Positions 1-9,185 of a DNA stretch of 38,777 nt are shown in pieces. The notes beneath the pieces were generated by a model. It was not told where the DNA came from and made no database searches. It saw only the letters and a list, made by a program, of their open reading frames with translations. The translations under genes were made by a program, and so were the position numbers. Every line of letters begins with the position of its first letter. Positions within the stretch are counted from its first letter, which is position 1. Source of the DNA: Thermoclostridium sp. (GTDB lineage Bacteria > Bacillota > Clostridia > DSM-8532); the NCBI GenBank assembly GCA_017995215.1, contig JAGOJH010000018.1:1-38777 (forward strand). Direction: 5' to 3'.

Positions 1-3000
1 GGGGGTGATGCCCAGGTTGGCTTCCTTCTGATCTTCAAGCTGTTCCTCGTTCAGCTTGTTTGGATCATACAGCGGTATGTTGGAGGGGGTCATGGAACCA
101 TCCTCCACCATAAAGCCGCCGCCGTCGCAGGCTTGAATATTGAACGGAACATGGGAAAGGGTCTCCTGGGTTGCCGGATCATCCGGGAATACCAGTAGAG
201 CATCGATTTGTGCGCGCTGCGCGATATAATACAGGCTTTGGTGCAGAACACCAAGGGTCTGCGCGTTTCCAGCCGCAGAACCTCCGTTGCCCGATAATGT
301 TGCGAAGGTTTTTGCATCCATGACTTTCCTGGAAGCTGAAACCTGAATTTCTTCCGGTAAAGCATCGTCAAAGGTTTTAAACGGTGTCATGATCCGCCCG
401 GTAATATGGCTGTTTGAGGCATCTACTGTCCCCTGACTGTAGGTTAGCGTGGAGTCCATGGCCTTGATGGCAAGCCCGGCCGGAACCACCAGATGCATGA
501 ACTGGGATTCCTTCAGTTCCATGGTGCCTGTCAGTTGGCCTTGCTCGTTAAAGGACACTATCGTGTACGAATATTGCAGACCCCTGTTGTCGGTGGATTC
601 CAACCCAAGGCTGCTGTCGGCCGTACCGATGTGCAGGTTGATAAAACCGTTGCCAAACAGCGGATCGAGATCTCCTCCAACCGGAAGTGTAATGATGTTT
701 TGACGTAGAATGCCACCGAGGCTGCCAAAGTTTACCGAGATTTTCCCGGTATGGTGGAAGGTGAGGTTTTTATAATGGAACTGCGGAATGTTGTAAATGT
801 GGATAATCCCATCAGCACTTAACCTGCTGTCCTTAAAATTCAGCACATCCATATCTCCCAGCAGGTTGCCTGATGGGGTTGAGATATACCCTGAAGCGGT
901 GGCATCGGGTTGGCTGTTTTTAATATTCAGCGTAAGCAGATGGATTCCGGTATCACCCAAAACTGTTTTGTCCTTCATTGAAACCGAACCATCTGTAATT
1001 ACATCTGCTTTAAAAGAATTGATCGTAACCTCACAGGGCACGGCAAACGAGCGCAGATGGAGCATCCCCTCCCCTGTTCCTCCGAATTTCCCGGCCAGGG
1101 ATATATCAGTAATTTGAAAACCATTGATGGTCATGGTTTCCTTGATGGTCTTCAAATCGGGGATTTTTATATCCGTCTCAACAGGCGGCCTGACTGCGGG
1201 AGTGGGGGTGACACCCTTCACAGGGGGTGTTGGGAAAGGATTACTCCCGGCAGGAGGGGTAGGAGTTGCTTTTATTTCAATTCTGGGTGGCGCTTGTGTA
1301 GGGGTTGGTGTAGGAACAATGGTGATTTTTATCTCAATCTTGGGCGGCGCAAGCGTAGGTCTGGCTGAAGGCACAGGAGTTGGAGTTGCCCTCGGCACAG
1401 ACGTCGGAGAAGCCGATGGTGTGGGTATTATAGTAATCCTGATTTCAGGAATGATAGTAGGCATGATTATCTTATCCAGCACTGGGGTAGGTGTGGGAGC
1501 TGCGGTAACGCGAGGGACAATTATCGGTTCCTGGCCAGGTCTCGTTACCCGTCCTGGCGAAACTGCAGGCGACGGGGTTGGTGTTGCGAGGTTTGGCCGG
1601 TTTACATTCGGGAATGTGAATGCTGCACTGTTCCCCGTACTCGCTACTATATTCCCGAGCGAAACTGCCGGCGGCTGCGTTGATGTTGCAAGGCCTGAAC
1701 AGGTTTCAGAAGGATAAATGAACTCAGTTGGGTTCTTTACACTCGCAATGGTATTCTGCGTGTCTTCTCTTCCATCACTGGAAACAAAACCTGAATCTGC
1801 GCCTACCAGTACTTTTTTGAATGTATTTTCCGGCATCTTACGGCCTGATAATTCAATTACATTCACAGCCTGCGAGAAATCAGAAATAAACCCTGCTGTG
1901 TCCACAACTTTGACCTTGTACCAGTTATTGGCGTAAATATTGGAATACTTGTCGTGGAAGAAGTTTTGCATAGGTGTGATCAGACCGCTGGCCTGATAAT
2001 AATCCCCATCTTTGGTATTGCTGCGGTATACCAGATACCCCGCAATATGCTCCATGCTTTCTAGCGGCGTCATGTTCGGATCCTTGGCAGTATCCCAGCT
2101 AATATACGCTTTGTTTTCACGGATCTCAGCTTTGACATTCTGAACCGGTGGGAATGCTTTTCCCTTGCGGGTGAAAACAGAAACGGGCTCGGGCCTGTCG
2201 GATGCAAGGTTATCGTCATTCACCGCCTGCACCGTATACAGGTAGGTTTCTCCGAACACCACGGTGGAATCGTAAAAAACTCTTTCACCGGAGGAATCTT
2301 CTCCAAGGGGTATGGTTACCTCGCTGACTTTCTCCCACAAAATCAATTCAGCCAACTCTTTGCTGAGGCTGCTGTATGGCGCAACCGCCAAAACACCGTA
2401 TTTGTCGGCCAGTGTTTGAAAAACTTCCTGCTTGTCAGATGTCGGCAGCTTGGACATACGATCCATAAATGCTTTGCCATCGGTGTTCTGAATGGTTTTA
2501 AAACGCGCCGTCATGTCGGTTGTGGGCTTGAATTGCTGGTCTGTAGCCCCTGGTTTTAAGGCAGGCAGGCTGTTTGAAGTGGCAGCGACCACCGTACCGG
2601 CCGGAACCGCCTCCCGGGACGAAGAATAGATGTCATAATACAGCTGAATATGAAACATCTCATCATGCAGCAGAGGATTTCTCTGATGCATCTCAGCCAT
2701 GTCAATATCTTGTATTTTGGGAAGCTTGTAACGGTAGATAACATATTTACTTGCATGGGAAACCCCTATCCAGTTTACTTCGTTGATTTCTTTTCTGGAA
2801 AACGGCACCAGCATTTTCGGCGGCGCGGGAGCAACGGTTGCGGGAATACGGATTTTTGTAACGGGCTGTTGGGATTCCACCCCCCACATGCTGATCGACG
2901 CAACCTTGTAATAATAATAGTGGGCAAAGGTTTGATCTACTTTTTCAGAATAGACTGCATAGTCCAGATGATCAGCAACCATCGTCCAGCGCAGGTTTTC

Positions 3001-5910
3001 GGTGTTTTCCCCATCAACGAAGTATGGAACCTCGGCACGGTACACCCTGAAATAAGATAACTGGTTGTCCTCGGGTCTTTCCCAGCTTAAACGCACCCAG
3101 CCTGCAGGAAGGTATGAATCAAACTCCTCCCCTGCTTTACTGCCAATCTCGGACACCAGACAAATCATAAACAGGTATAGCCGGTTTTCCTTTTGCTCTA
3201 CGGTTGTTTCGATGCTATTCATCAGGGTGTTGCTTTCAACAAGCTTCCAACTGTATGCTTCCAGTATCTCTTCACTGGTGAGGTTTAAAAGCATCTGCTC
3301 TGTAATGCCATCGGCATACGCAGAGTATATGGCATAGGCTGCAAGACCCTTTCCCTGGAAATGCTGCCATGTGAACGAAGCAACCCCACCCTGCTTTAAA
3401 TCTTCATTCGATAAGGCAATGACTTCATGAACATCGTTTGTTTTCGGCAGATTGTTCAGTTCTGCGCTGACTGTCTGTGGAGCTTCAGCAGAACTGCTCC
3501 GTAAGAAGTTGGACAGAGAATTCCCCAGGCTCTGCTGCACTGTGCTCTGCACCAAGCTGTTGCTACCTGCATTTGGGATGGGAACAGCCTCAGCTAAATC
3601 GTCCTTTGTGATCGAACCGGGAAGGTTTGTGTTCGGTACATTCAGGCTGAGCGGGTTAATCACATACCTGTCAAAGAAACCGGGCGGATTTATGATGTCT
3701 TCCACCATATTTGTATTCTTTTTCATTTCCGCAATTGGGTTGGCAGGAGCATCCGGAGCGGTTTCCAATGGGTACCCGATGATCTTCGATTCGGACCAGG
3801 CGCTTTCATTTCCCCAGCTGTCTGTGGCAGCCGCCCAGTACTTGTAATAATAACCCTGTTGGACGGTATTATCGTAATAGATCGTATCAACTGCTGTTTC
3901 GGTTTGAGGCTTGATCACGAAGATGCTTTCAAAGCCGTTGCTTGAATAAACGGGTTCTGCTGATTGGTTGAATGGCTTGAGGTTAATGCGAATGAGTTCC
4001 TCGGGCATGTCGAAATGCCCGTTTCCGTATGCCTTGCTGCGATAAATCACAAAAGTCTCGGCATCATCGGAGGATTTTGTTACGGGCAAAGCAACGCCGG
4101 GTTTATTCGGATTATAGTCAAACAGCAGGCTTACAGCCTTGGAAATACGCTTGACATCTGCATTGACGGACAGCCTTGGTTCCCCTAGCATGGGCTGCAC
4201 GGGCGGGGTAACCTTGTACACCTTTACGGGCAACGTTTCACAGAATGCACTGACCCTGCCAAAGATGTCCAGGGCTTGTACCCTGTATTCAACTTCATCA
4301 CCATTTAAAACCCCACGGTCGATAAAGAACGCAGCGGTTTCATATATTATACCATTGTTATCCTGGGTATAAGATATGGCTACCGGGCTTTCATTCACCC
4401 GTGAAAACTCTGTTTCACCTTTTTTCTTTCGCTCAATCCAGTAGCCCGAGATCACTGAGCGGGCCTCATCAGATTCAGGAGCCTTCCAGCGCAGATAAAC
4501 CGCGTTGTCCGCCCCATAACCATCAAATTCTGCGGGAATTTCCACCGGCGTCTCCACACCGTATTCCACCTCAAGGCTGTATGTCCCCTCGGCTTTAACC
4601 CCCGATGCCAATTCGGCTGCGGTAATGTTTTCATTGCTTCCTTCAACCGGAACCAGGATATATTGAACCTGGTCTTTTTGTGCAAGGCCCTTCCCCGCTA
4701 GATCATCCTCATATCCAAAGCCGGTTTCTTCGGCAAACTGGTCATCTACAAAAACTTTGGTTAAAATGGATTTGCGTGCATCCAGAATGCCTCCGATGGT
4801 GGCCTCAGCCTGCGATAAAGCAGGCTGCTGCTGTGCCTGCATGACCTTTTGAACGCTTGTCGGTACTTGATCCAGCTGGTTTAAAGGCACTACCGGTACC
4901 TGTATGTCACGTGCCAAATGCACATCAAAGTTGTTAATGGCGTCCGAGTGGGGGATTTTATCAGCGATAGTGTCTGGTATACTGAAAATCTGCTGCTGAT
5001 TCAGTTTGAAATCCAACTCTCCGGTGATGCGTATGTAGTTGGCGAATGATTTTGAATTTTTATAGGCCAGGACATGGAACTCTTTTTCGGTCTTCACCCC
5101 GAGGATTTGTTTTTTAGCGGCATCCAGTGTCGCAGCCTGGAATAACGGTTTGATGTATTCTGAAAACTCGGCGTTTACGTCCACCAGCTGATCAATATTG
5201 CCGGCGTTGCCCAGCCCTTCTGCGATCAGTTCGGTCTGGCCCTTCATCACTCGAAACAGGTTATACCCCTTTTCGGGCACCCAGCCATCTACCGGGGTCC
5301 ATCGCAATACAATTCTATCCGGTGTGGTCCAGGTTCCCTTGAAAGCTTCGGTCTGCGTTGGGTTTTCGGCCACCACTGGGTTGAACAACGCATCCAGCTT
5401 CGTTTTCAACTGAGCCAGTTTTTCCTTCTGCTCGGCATTTGGAACAAAGCTGGCAGTATGCATTTCGCCTGTTTGGTTTCCTGAGGTATAACTGCCGGAT
5501 GTAATATTCTGCTGCCCCAGTAAAAGCGCAGCCTCATCCCGCAGCTTCAGCATCTGTTCCGCTTCCTTTTTAGACGCAACGAGCTGATCCAGTGAGACTG
5601 CGTTCATGATTTGGCTTTGAAACTGAGGTTCGGCCAGATAGTCAGCGACCGAAAACGCTTCCGAGACAAACAACTTTTGAAGTGGCTTCATGGCTTCGGT
5701 CACATCGTTCTTAATACTGGTAGGCCGCTCGGGAACCGGAGCCTGAGAAACATCCAGTACGGCATCTTCAAGCTTCTTGTCGAGCAATTCAGGCGGAATA
5801 TCTTCACTTGCCTGCTTACTTGCAGGAGGGCGCAGAAAAAGAAAATAACCGGATGTAGTTAAGATAGATACGATCAGAATAATTCCCAGCACCTTTTGCC
5901 AAGTCTTCAT
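1..5910 (-). CDS. Giant exported fibronectin-III-like repeat protein, partial (C-terminus beyond window)
   Basis: Continuous reading frame of 1970 codons from ATG at 5910 to the left edge, so the C-terminus is missing. A GGGGG ribosome site lies just upstream of the ATG. The N-terminus (MKTWQKVLGIILIVSILTT) is a hydrophobic signal or anchor segment, so the protein should be exported. Residues about 20-170 are Gln/Glu/Lys-rich and probably helical. At about 185-1390 there are several FnIII-like units, each with a WxxP or LRW strand, a 'YRVYR/YWIER' strand and a 'YYYKVxAxDxxG' ending. Residues about 1425-1575 form a Pro/Thr-rich linker with repeated PTPTP blocks and short IEIKITI units. Beyond it lies a beta-rich segment (about 1580-1970) that I do not recognise. 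Enzymatic motifs are not evident; a cell-surface adhesion or structural role is inferred from architecture only. It has its own consensus promoter at 6021-6049. Confidence 0.85.
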   Translation of the reverse strand, partial: MKTWQKVLGIILIVSILTTSGYFLFLRPPASKQASEDIPPELLDKKLEDAVLDVSQAPVPERPTSIKNDVTEAMKPLQKLFVSEAFSVADYLAEPQFQSQIMNAVSLDQLVASKKEAEQMLKLRDEAALLLGQQNITSGSYTSGNQTGEMHTASFVPNAEQKEKLAQLKTKLDALFNPVVAENPTQTEAFKGTWTTPDRIVLRWTPVDGWVPEKGYNLFRVMKGQTELIAEGLGNAGNIDQLVDVNAEFSEYIKPLFQAATLDAAKKQILGVKTEKEFHVLAYKNSKSFANYIRITGELDFKLNQQQIFSIPDTIADKIPHSDAINNFDVHLARDIQVPVVPLNQLDQVPTSVQKVMQAQQQPALSQAEATIGGILDARKSILTKVFVDDQFAEETGFGYEDDLAGKGLAQKDQVQYILVPVEGSNENITAAELASGVKAEGTYSLEVEYGVETPVEIPAEFDGYGADNAVYLRWKAPESDEARSVISGYWIERKKKGETEFSRVNESPVAISYTQDNNGIIYETAAFFIDRGVLNGDEVEYRVQALDIFGRVSAFCETLPVKVYKVTPPVQPMLGEPRLSVNADVKRISKAVSLLFDYNPNKPGVALPVTKSSDDAETFVIYRSKAYGNGHFDMPEELIRINLKPFNQSAEPVYSSNGFESIFVIKPQTETAVDTIYYDNTVQQGYYYKYWAAATDSWGNESAWSESKIIGYPLETAPDAPANPIAEMKKNTNMVEDIINPPGFFDRYVINPLSLNVPNTNLPGSITKDDLAEAVPIPNAGSNSLVQSTVQQSLGNSLSNFLRSSSAEAPQTVSAELNNLPKTNDVHEVIALSNEDLKQGGVASFTWQHFQGKGLAAYAIYSAYADGITEQMLLNLTSEEILEAYSWKLVESNTLMNSIETTVEQKENRLYLFMICLVSEIGSKAGEEFDSYLPAGWVRLSWERPEDNQLSYFRVYRAEVPYFVDGENTENLRWTMVADHLDYAVYSEKVDQTFAHYYYYKVASISMWGVESQQPVTKIRIPATVAPAPPKMLVPFSRKEINEVNWIGVSHASKYVIYRYKLPKIQDIDMAEMHQRNPLLHDEMFHIQLYYDIYSSSREAVPAGTVVAATSNSLPALKPGATDQQFKPTTDMTARFKTIQNTDGKAFMDRMSKLPTSDKQEVFQTLADKYGVLAVAPYSSLSKELAELILWEKVSEVTIPLGEDSSGERVFYDSTVVFGETYLYTVQAVNDDNLASDRPEPVSVFTRKGKAFPPVQNVKAEIRENKAYISWDTAKDPNMTPLESMEHIAGYLVYRSNTKDGDYYQASGLITPMQNFFHDKYSNIYANNWYKVKVVDTAGFISDFSQAVNVIELSGRKMPENTFKKVLVGADSGFVSSDGREDTQNTIASVKNPTEFIYPSETCSGLATSTQPPAVSLGNIVASTGNSAAFTFPNVNRPNLATPTPSPAVSPGRVTRPGQEPIIVPRVTAAPTPTPVLDKIIMPTIIPEIRITIIPTPSASPTSVPRATPTPVPSARPTLAPPKIEIKITIVPTPTPTQAPPRIEIKATPTPPAGSNPFPTPPVKGVTPTPAVRPPVETDIKIPDLKTIKETMTINGFQITDISLAGKFGGTGEGMLHLRSFAVPCEVTINSFKADVITDGSVSMKDKTVLGDTGIHLLTLNIKNSQPDATASGYISTPSGNLLGDMDVLNFKDSRLSADGIIHIYNIPQFHYKNLTFHHTGKISVNFGSLGGILRQNIITLPVGGDLDPLFGNGFINLHIGTADSSLGLESTDNRGLQYSYTIVSFNEQGQLTGTMELKESQFMHLVVPAGLAIKAMDSTLTYSQGTVDASNSHITGRIMTPFKTFDDALPEEIQVSASRKVMDAKTFATLSGNGGSAAGNAQTLGVLHQSLYYIAQRAQIDALLVFPDDPATQETLSHVPFNIQACDGGGFMVEDGSMTPSNIPLYDPNKLNEEQLEDQKEANLGITP

Positions 5911-6020
5911 GCCACTACCCCCGTTATGACTTTTTTACAACCTCATTGCTGCAAAAAATATTTAGTTCTCATCAAAAGATAACCAGGCTGAACCGCCAGA
6001 AGAAACTATTTTCCATCACT

Positions 6021-6049
6021 ATTATATCGGTTGCGCCAAAACCTGTCAA
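6021..6049 (-). promoter_or_regulatory. Consensus sigma-A promoter for the FnIII-like gene
   Basis: Read on the minus strand, TTGACA (6049-6044), a 17-bp spacer and TATAAT (6026-6021) match the housekeeping consensus at all 12 positions. Transcription would start near 6014, giving a leader of about 100 bases before the ATG at 5910. The -35 hexamer overlaps the TGA stop codon (6048-6046) of the upstream 65-codon frame. Confidence 0.85.
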
Positions 6050-6243
6050 TAAGGCTGTTTATGAAGTACAATATCTGTATAGTTAGGGGTTACTGTTCCG
6101 ACATATGCAGGCACAGCCTGCTGATCGAAGTGAAGGATCTTCGCTGGTATTGTATTCGTTATGGTTAATTCTCCCAAGTTTCGGATAATAATAAAAGTTC
6201 CCAATAATGACCTTGCGTCAAAGTCAACACATCCGTCACTCAC
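6046..6243 (-). CDS. Small 65-residue protein of unknown function, last gene of ATP-grasp cassette
   Basis: GTG-started frame whose first bases overlap the stop of the preceding gene in a GTGA configuration, implying translational coupling. The product begins MSDGCVDFDARSLLGTF and ends VLHKQPY. It has no signal peptide or membrane segment, one Cys near the N-terminus and a mostly beta-prone middle. I do not recognise the family. It could be a genuine small protein that works with, or is modified by, the upstream ligase. It could also be the residual C-terminus of a longer upstream protein after a frameshift, because the upstream product ends in a low-complexity tail exactly where this frame begins. 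There is no separate ribosome site beyond the coding sequence of the gene before it. Confidence 0.45.
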   Translation of the reverse strand: MSDGCVDFDARSLLGTFIIIRNLGELTITNTIPAKILHFDQQAVPAYVGTVTPNYTDIVLHKQPY

Positions 6244-6992
6244 CCAAACCCATAATACCTTGTTCCCGAACTGCTTTCTGTCGCTTCAGGTATACTGCTG
6301 CCAAAACCTCCTGCGCTGTTCCTGGTTAATCCGACAATGGTTTTGAAACGGTAAGACAGGCTCTTGTATTTTGAGGGTTTTACGTTTTCGATTTTGATCG
6401 GCTCACTGCCAACGCACAAATAGATAACAATTCCCTCATCCTGATAGCGGTGAAGGATATGGGATAAATCATTTTGAATGTCGGAAGAACGAACGATGAT
6501 TTTACGGATTCCCTGTTCGGCCAGAAACGCAGCAGAAGGCATATCCTGGGGGAAAACGCACCAGCGGTTGTCGTAGGTGCCCGGCGCTTTGCCGATTCCT
6601 CTCATCCTGTTGGCATCGAGCATGAACACCGGAGGGGCATCCATGCGTATCTGAAAGCTCTGCAGTTTCTGGGCATGCTTGAACAGGGCTGTCGCAATAT
6701 CTTCAACCTGAACAATCATACGAGGTGCTCGCCCATCCACGCCATTATACAGAGGAACCGGACGATAACCCAGGCGTGCCAGGGCCAGGCTCTCAAGCAC
6801 ACCGTTGTCTCCGGGCAGATCAACGATCAGCATGGTTTGCCTGTCCAAGCTCGTAATCCATGTCAACTCGGGTATTTCCTGAGTTTTAAAATTGACAAAG
6901 GCTTCACGGAAAAACAGAACAGGCTTGGCCCACTGTGACCATAATGCATCTTCCGGTGCCCAGATTTTATAGGTCTCCAGGTTACTACTCAT
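6240..6992 (-). CDS. Uncharacterised 250-residue protein of ATP-grasp cassette
   Basis: ATG at 6992 is preceded by GGGAGGAGA at ideal spacing, and the frame overlaps the end of the ligase gene by 8 bases. The soluble product has a Rossmann-like alternation: a hydrophobic strand LIVDLPG followed by a helix near residues 50-70, then VFMLDANRM, then WCVFPQDMPSAAFL, then RKIIVRSS. The phrases DLPGDNG, LDANRM and DNRWCVFPQDMPS look like conserved family motifs, but I cannot assign a named enzyme. The C-terminal 20 or so residues are Ser/Gly/Tyr-rich and end YYGFG. Strict coupling to the ATP-grasp gene suggests a dedicated partner, for example a substrate-supplying or regulatory subunit. That is inference. 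Confidence 0.75.
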   Translation of the reverse strand: MSSNLETYKIWAPEDALWSQWAKPVLFFREAFVNFKTQEIPELTWITSLDRQTMLIVDLPGDNGVLESLALARLGYRPVPLYNGVDGRAPRMIVQVEDIATALFKHAQKLQSFQIRMDAPPVFMLDANRMRGIGKAPGTYDNRWCVFPQDMPSAAFLAEQGIRKIIVRSSDIQNDLSHILHRYQDEGIVIYLCVGSEPIKIENVKPSKYKSLSYRFKTIVGLTRNSAGGFGSSIPEATESSSGTRYYGFG

Positions 6993-8211
6993 GATGATCT
7001 CCTCCCTTTGAGACTAGCAGCGATATGTCTTTTGCTCTTTCATCAATTCGTGGGAATGGACTAATTCTTCCGTAGAAACCGGCACTCTTTCCATTCACCG
7101 TAAACACGCCAACACATAAGTGATAGGTTTCACCATTGATGTCCGTTAATGGCCGGCTTGTAAATTTTCGTTGAGCCACCCAGTCTCCAGGCTGCCTGCG
7201 CACACCTTGTAGAATAAGCTTGTGCTCTTTGCCGGTGATCGCTTCCCGAATGGAAATGCCTCCCCCCACCCTTCCCAAAGCAGGCTTATATATCCAATCG
7301 GTATCCTGGTGCTTTATCAATTTGGGGTCTGTGGTCTCGGGCAAAAGTTTTTTCCATGCGGAGAGTTCAACCCCCAGTTCATCCCAGACCAGCGGTAACC
7401 GTTTGGATTGGGTCAGTATCGCGGCAGGATGGTTACAGGAAGGTGTCCTTGAATCAAAATACCCCTTCCAGTCTGAATTTCGGGGCAGGTTCGTAAGCCA
7501 TTCCAAAGGGAAGAAGCGTGCAATTCCACGAATCGGGCCTTCTTTCCCCTCCAAAATACAAACGGCCTGATGATCCTTCCAGGCTATATGATCCGGCGCT
7601 GCAAAAACAGTTTGATACCCGTGTGCCAGAAAATAGTCGCTTAAAAACTCCATTACCTGACGATCGTCCGAATAGGAGGTCGCATGTATAAAAGCAATGG
7701 TACCATCTTCACCAACTATATCTGTAAACGCTTGAAAGAGGCTTTGCGCAACATGCTTACGAGGTTCATAACCGTTAAAATACTTGCTTGTAATCTCTGG
7801 TAACACAGAGGCTTCAGCCAGACCACCGGGTACGTCGCTGTTCACTTCAGACAGCGCCCACCCTTCGGTTGTCGGGTGAAAATCAAAACGCATCAGTCGG
7901 ATGTTTTGGCTTCTTTCGTAGCTTGAGAGCCGATCAATAGTTTTCAATATTTTCCCGGGCAGCCCCAGTTTCTTTACCAATGACGGCCTGCGAATGAGCG
8001 CTTCTTCCATCTGCATGGTTTCTTCGGACAATTGTTCAGCCCATGCCTCAAGCTGATGAGCGGTTTCACGTTCCATTAAAACAACGTGTTTTGCGATGGT
8101 ATTCTGATCCTCAACCTGCGGATCCCATTTATACGCGTTGAATATCACTTGATACCGGTAAGCGGAATACTGATCATCGGGTATTCGAGCCAGTTCAATT
8201 GAATTCTTCAT
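6985..8211 (-). CDS. Glutathionylspermidine-synthase-like ATP-grasp amide ligase (YjfC/YgiC type)
   Basis: 408 residues. The start is ATG at 8211, inside an ATGA overlap with the upstream gene and preceded by GGAG. Family-defining motifs are visible: MRFDFHPTTEGWALSEVNSD near residues 105-125 (the RxDF...E.N.D element of the GspS C-terminal domain), YKPALGRVGGGISI near 310-325 (glycine-rich ATP loop), WVAQRKF, and a terminal VGVFTVNG...GFYGRISP element. The family forms amide bonds using ATP. In E. coli the true enzyme joins glutathione and spermidine and has an extra N-terminal amidase domain, which is absent here. That makes it like the stand-alone YjfC/YgiC proteins, whose substrates are unknown. 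The acceptor is not predictable from sequence. Confidence 0.85.
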   Translation of the reverse strand: MKNSIELARIPDDQYSAYRYQVIFNAYKWDPQVEDQNTIAKHVVLMERETAHQLEAWAEQLSEETMQMEEALIRRPSLVKKLGLPGKILKTIDRLSSYERSQNIRLMRFDFHPTTEGWALSEVNSDVPGGLAEASVLPEITSKYFNGYEPRKHVAQSLFQAFTDIVGEDGTIAFIHATSYSDDRQVMEFLSDYFLAHGYQTVFAAPDHIAWKDHQAVCILEGKEGPIRGIARFFPLEWLTNLPRNSDWKGYFDSRTPSCNHPAAILTQSKRLPLVWDELGVELSAWKKLLPETTDPKLIKHQDTDWIYKPALGRVGGGISIREAITGKEHKLILQGVRRQPGDWVAQRKFTSRPLTDINGETYHLCVGVFTVNGKSAGFYGRISPFPRIDERAKDISLLVSKGGDHHE

Positions 8212-9059
8212 AACAGTGCTCCAAAGATATCTGTCAGCACACTTCCATACATTGGGTTTTCTATTAGCGGATATATGATGACACTGATAACTGCAAGAGA
8301 AATATAGATGCAACCCCAGAATACCGAACCAGTTAAAGCATTCTCGTTTCTGTTTTCCCTTGATTTTGCCTTATAATAACGTTCAACCATAATCGCCAGG
8401 AAGGTTAACGGTATAACCGGCCATCCCACATAAAACTCCACGATGGTCATGGCAAAGGAGGTCCAATCACCCGCGGACGCTCTTGCGAGAATGATCCCGC
8501 TTGCAAGCAGATAAAAACCGAACCGAATGCCGCATGGAATATCTCGCTCCACGGAAACACGTTCAAGAGCCTGTGTAAAAATATTCATGATACGGGCAAG
8601 AAAAATCCATGCGACCACTCCCAACCCGCCTGCAAACAGAACACACCACCAACCCGGGCCATCCCCAATATTCGCTCCGGAAAAAATGATGACCAACCCA
8701 AGAAATGCACCGGTAATGGCGTATAGCGCGGCTTTATTGTTCATGCTCAAAGCATCATCCATCCATGAGAGATCAAGGAATTGAAACACCAGGATCAAAC
8801 CCATGAACACCCATGCATAACCCATCAGGATATAAAAGATGATGTAGATAAAACTATCCACTACATCAAATGATGCCAATACTGTCAGTGTATATATGAT
8901 GATCGCAAAAGAAGCAACGGGCAGGAAACCTAATATGTACTTTGCTGTATTATTGCGATCGTGCGGCCACATTTTCGCCAGCCTGGTATACCATCTGAAT
9001 AAACCTCGGCATGCAACAATACCAAAGAACAATAAAAGAAAAACCTCAAAACTTTCCAT
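8208..9059 (-). CDS. Polytopic membrane protein, DUF350/YjfL-like
   Basis: 283 residues starting at ATG 9059, chosen because GGGAG lies 7 bases upstream; a longer frame exists but has no ribosome site. About eight membrane segments are visible (roughly residues 5-20, 43-62, 66-92, 107-127, 135-155, 178-195, 200-220, 243-263). The segment NNKAALYAITGAFLGLVIIF near 105-125 resembles the Asn/Ala-rich helix followed by a GxxLG helix of DUF350 proteins. DUF350 YjfL is the usual neighbour of GspS-like YjfC in enterobacteria, so the context supports the call. First gene of the coupled cassette; it overlaps the ATP-grasp gene by ATGA. Function unknown. A homology search for DUF350 would decide the family. 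Confidence 0.65.
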   Translation of the reverse strand: MESFEVFLLLFFGIVACRGLFRWYTRLAKMWPHDRNNTAKYILGFLPVASFAIIIYTLTVLASFDVVDSFIYIIFYILMGYAWVFMGLILVFQFLDLSWMDDALSMNNKAALYAITGAFLGLVIIFSGANIGDGPGWWCVLFAGGLGVVAWIFLARIMNIFTQALERVSVERDIPCGIRFGFYLLASGIILARASAGDWTSFAMTIVEFYVGWPVIPLTFLAIMVERYYKAKSRENRNENALTGSVFWGCIYISLAVISVIIYPLIENPMYGSVLTDIFGALL

Positions 9060-9185
9060 ACGAAATCTCCCGTCGGTAACTTCTCCTGCAGAAATGCTTC
9101 GCCGCAAATTACCTGCATTTTGTTCTTGATCTGCAGAGTAACTACAAATTCTGCCGATAAATCTAGTTTACTATAAAACTATTCC

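Noticed and set aside
1124-1717. 197-codon plus-strand frame rich in Gly and Val
   Set aside because: It is the antisense shadow of the Pro/Thr-rich linker of the minus-strand giant protein, whose PTPTP repeats read as GVGVG-like on the other strand.
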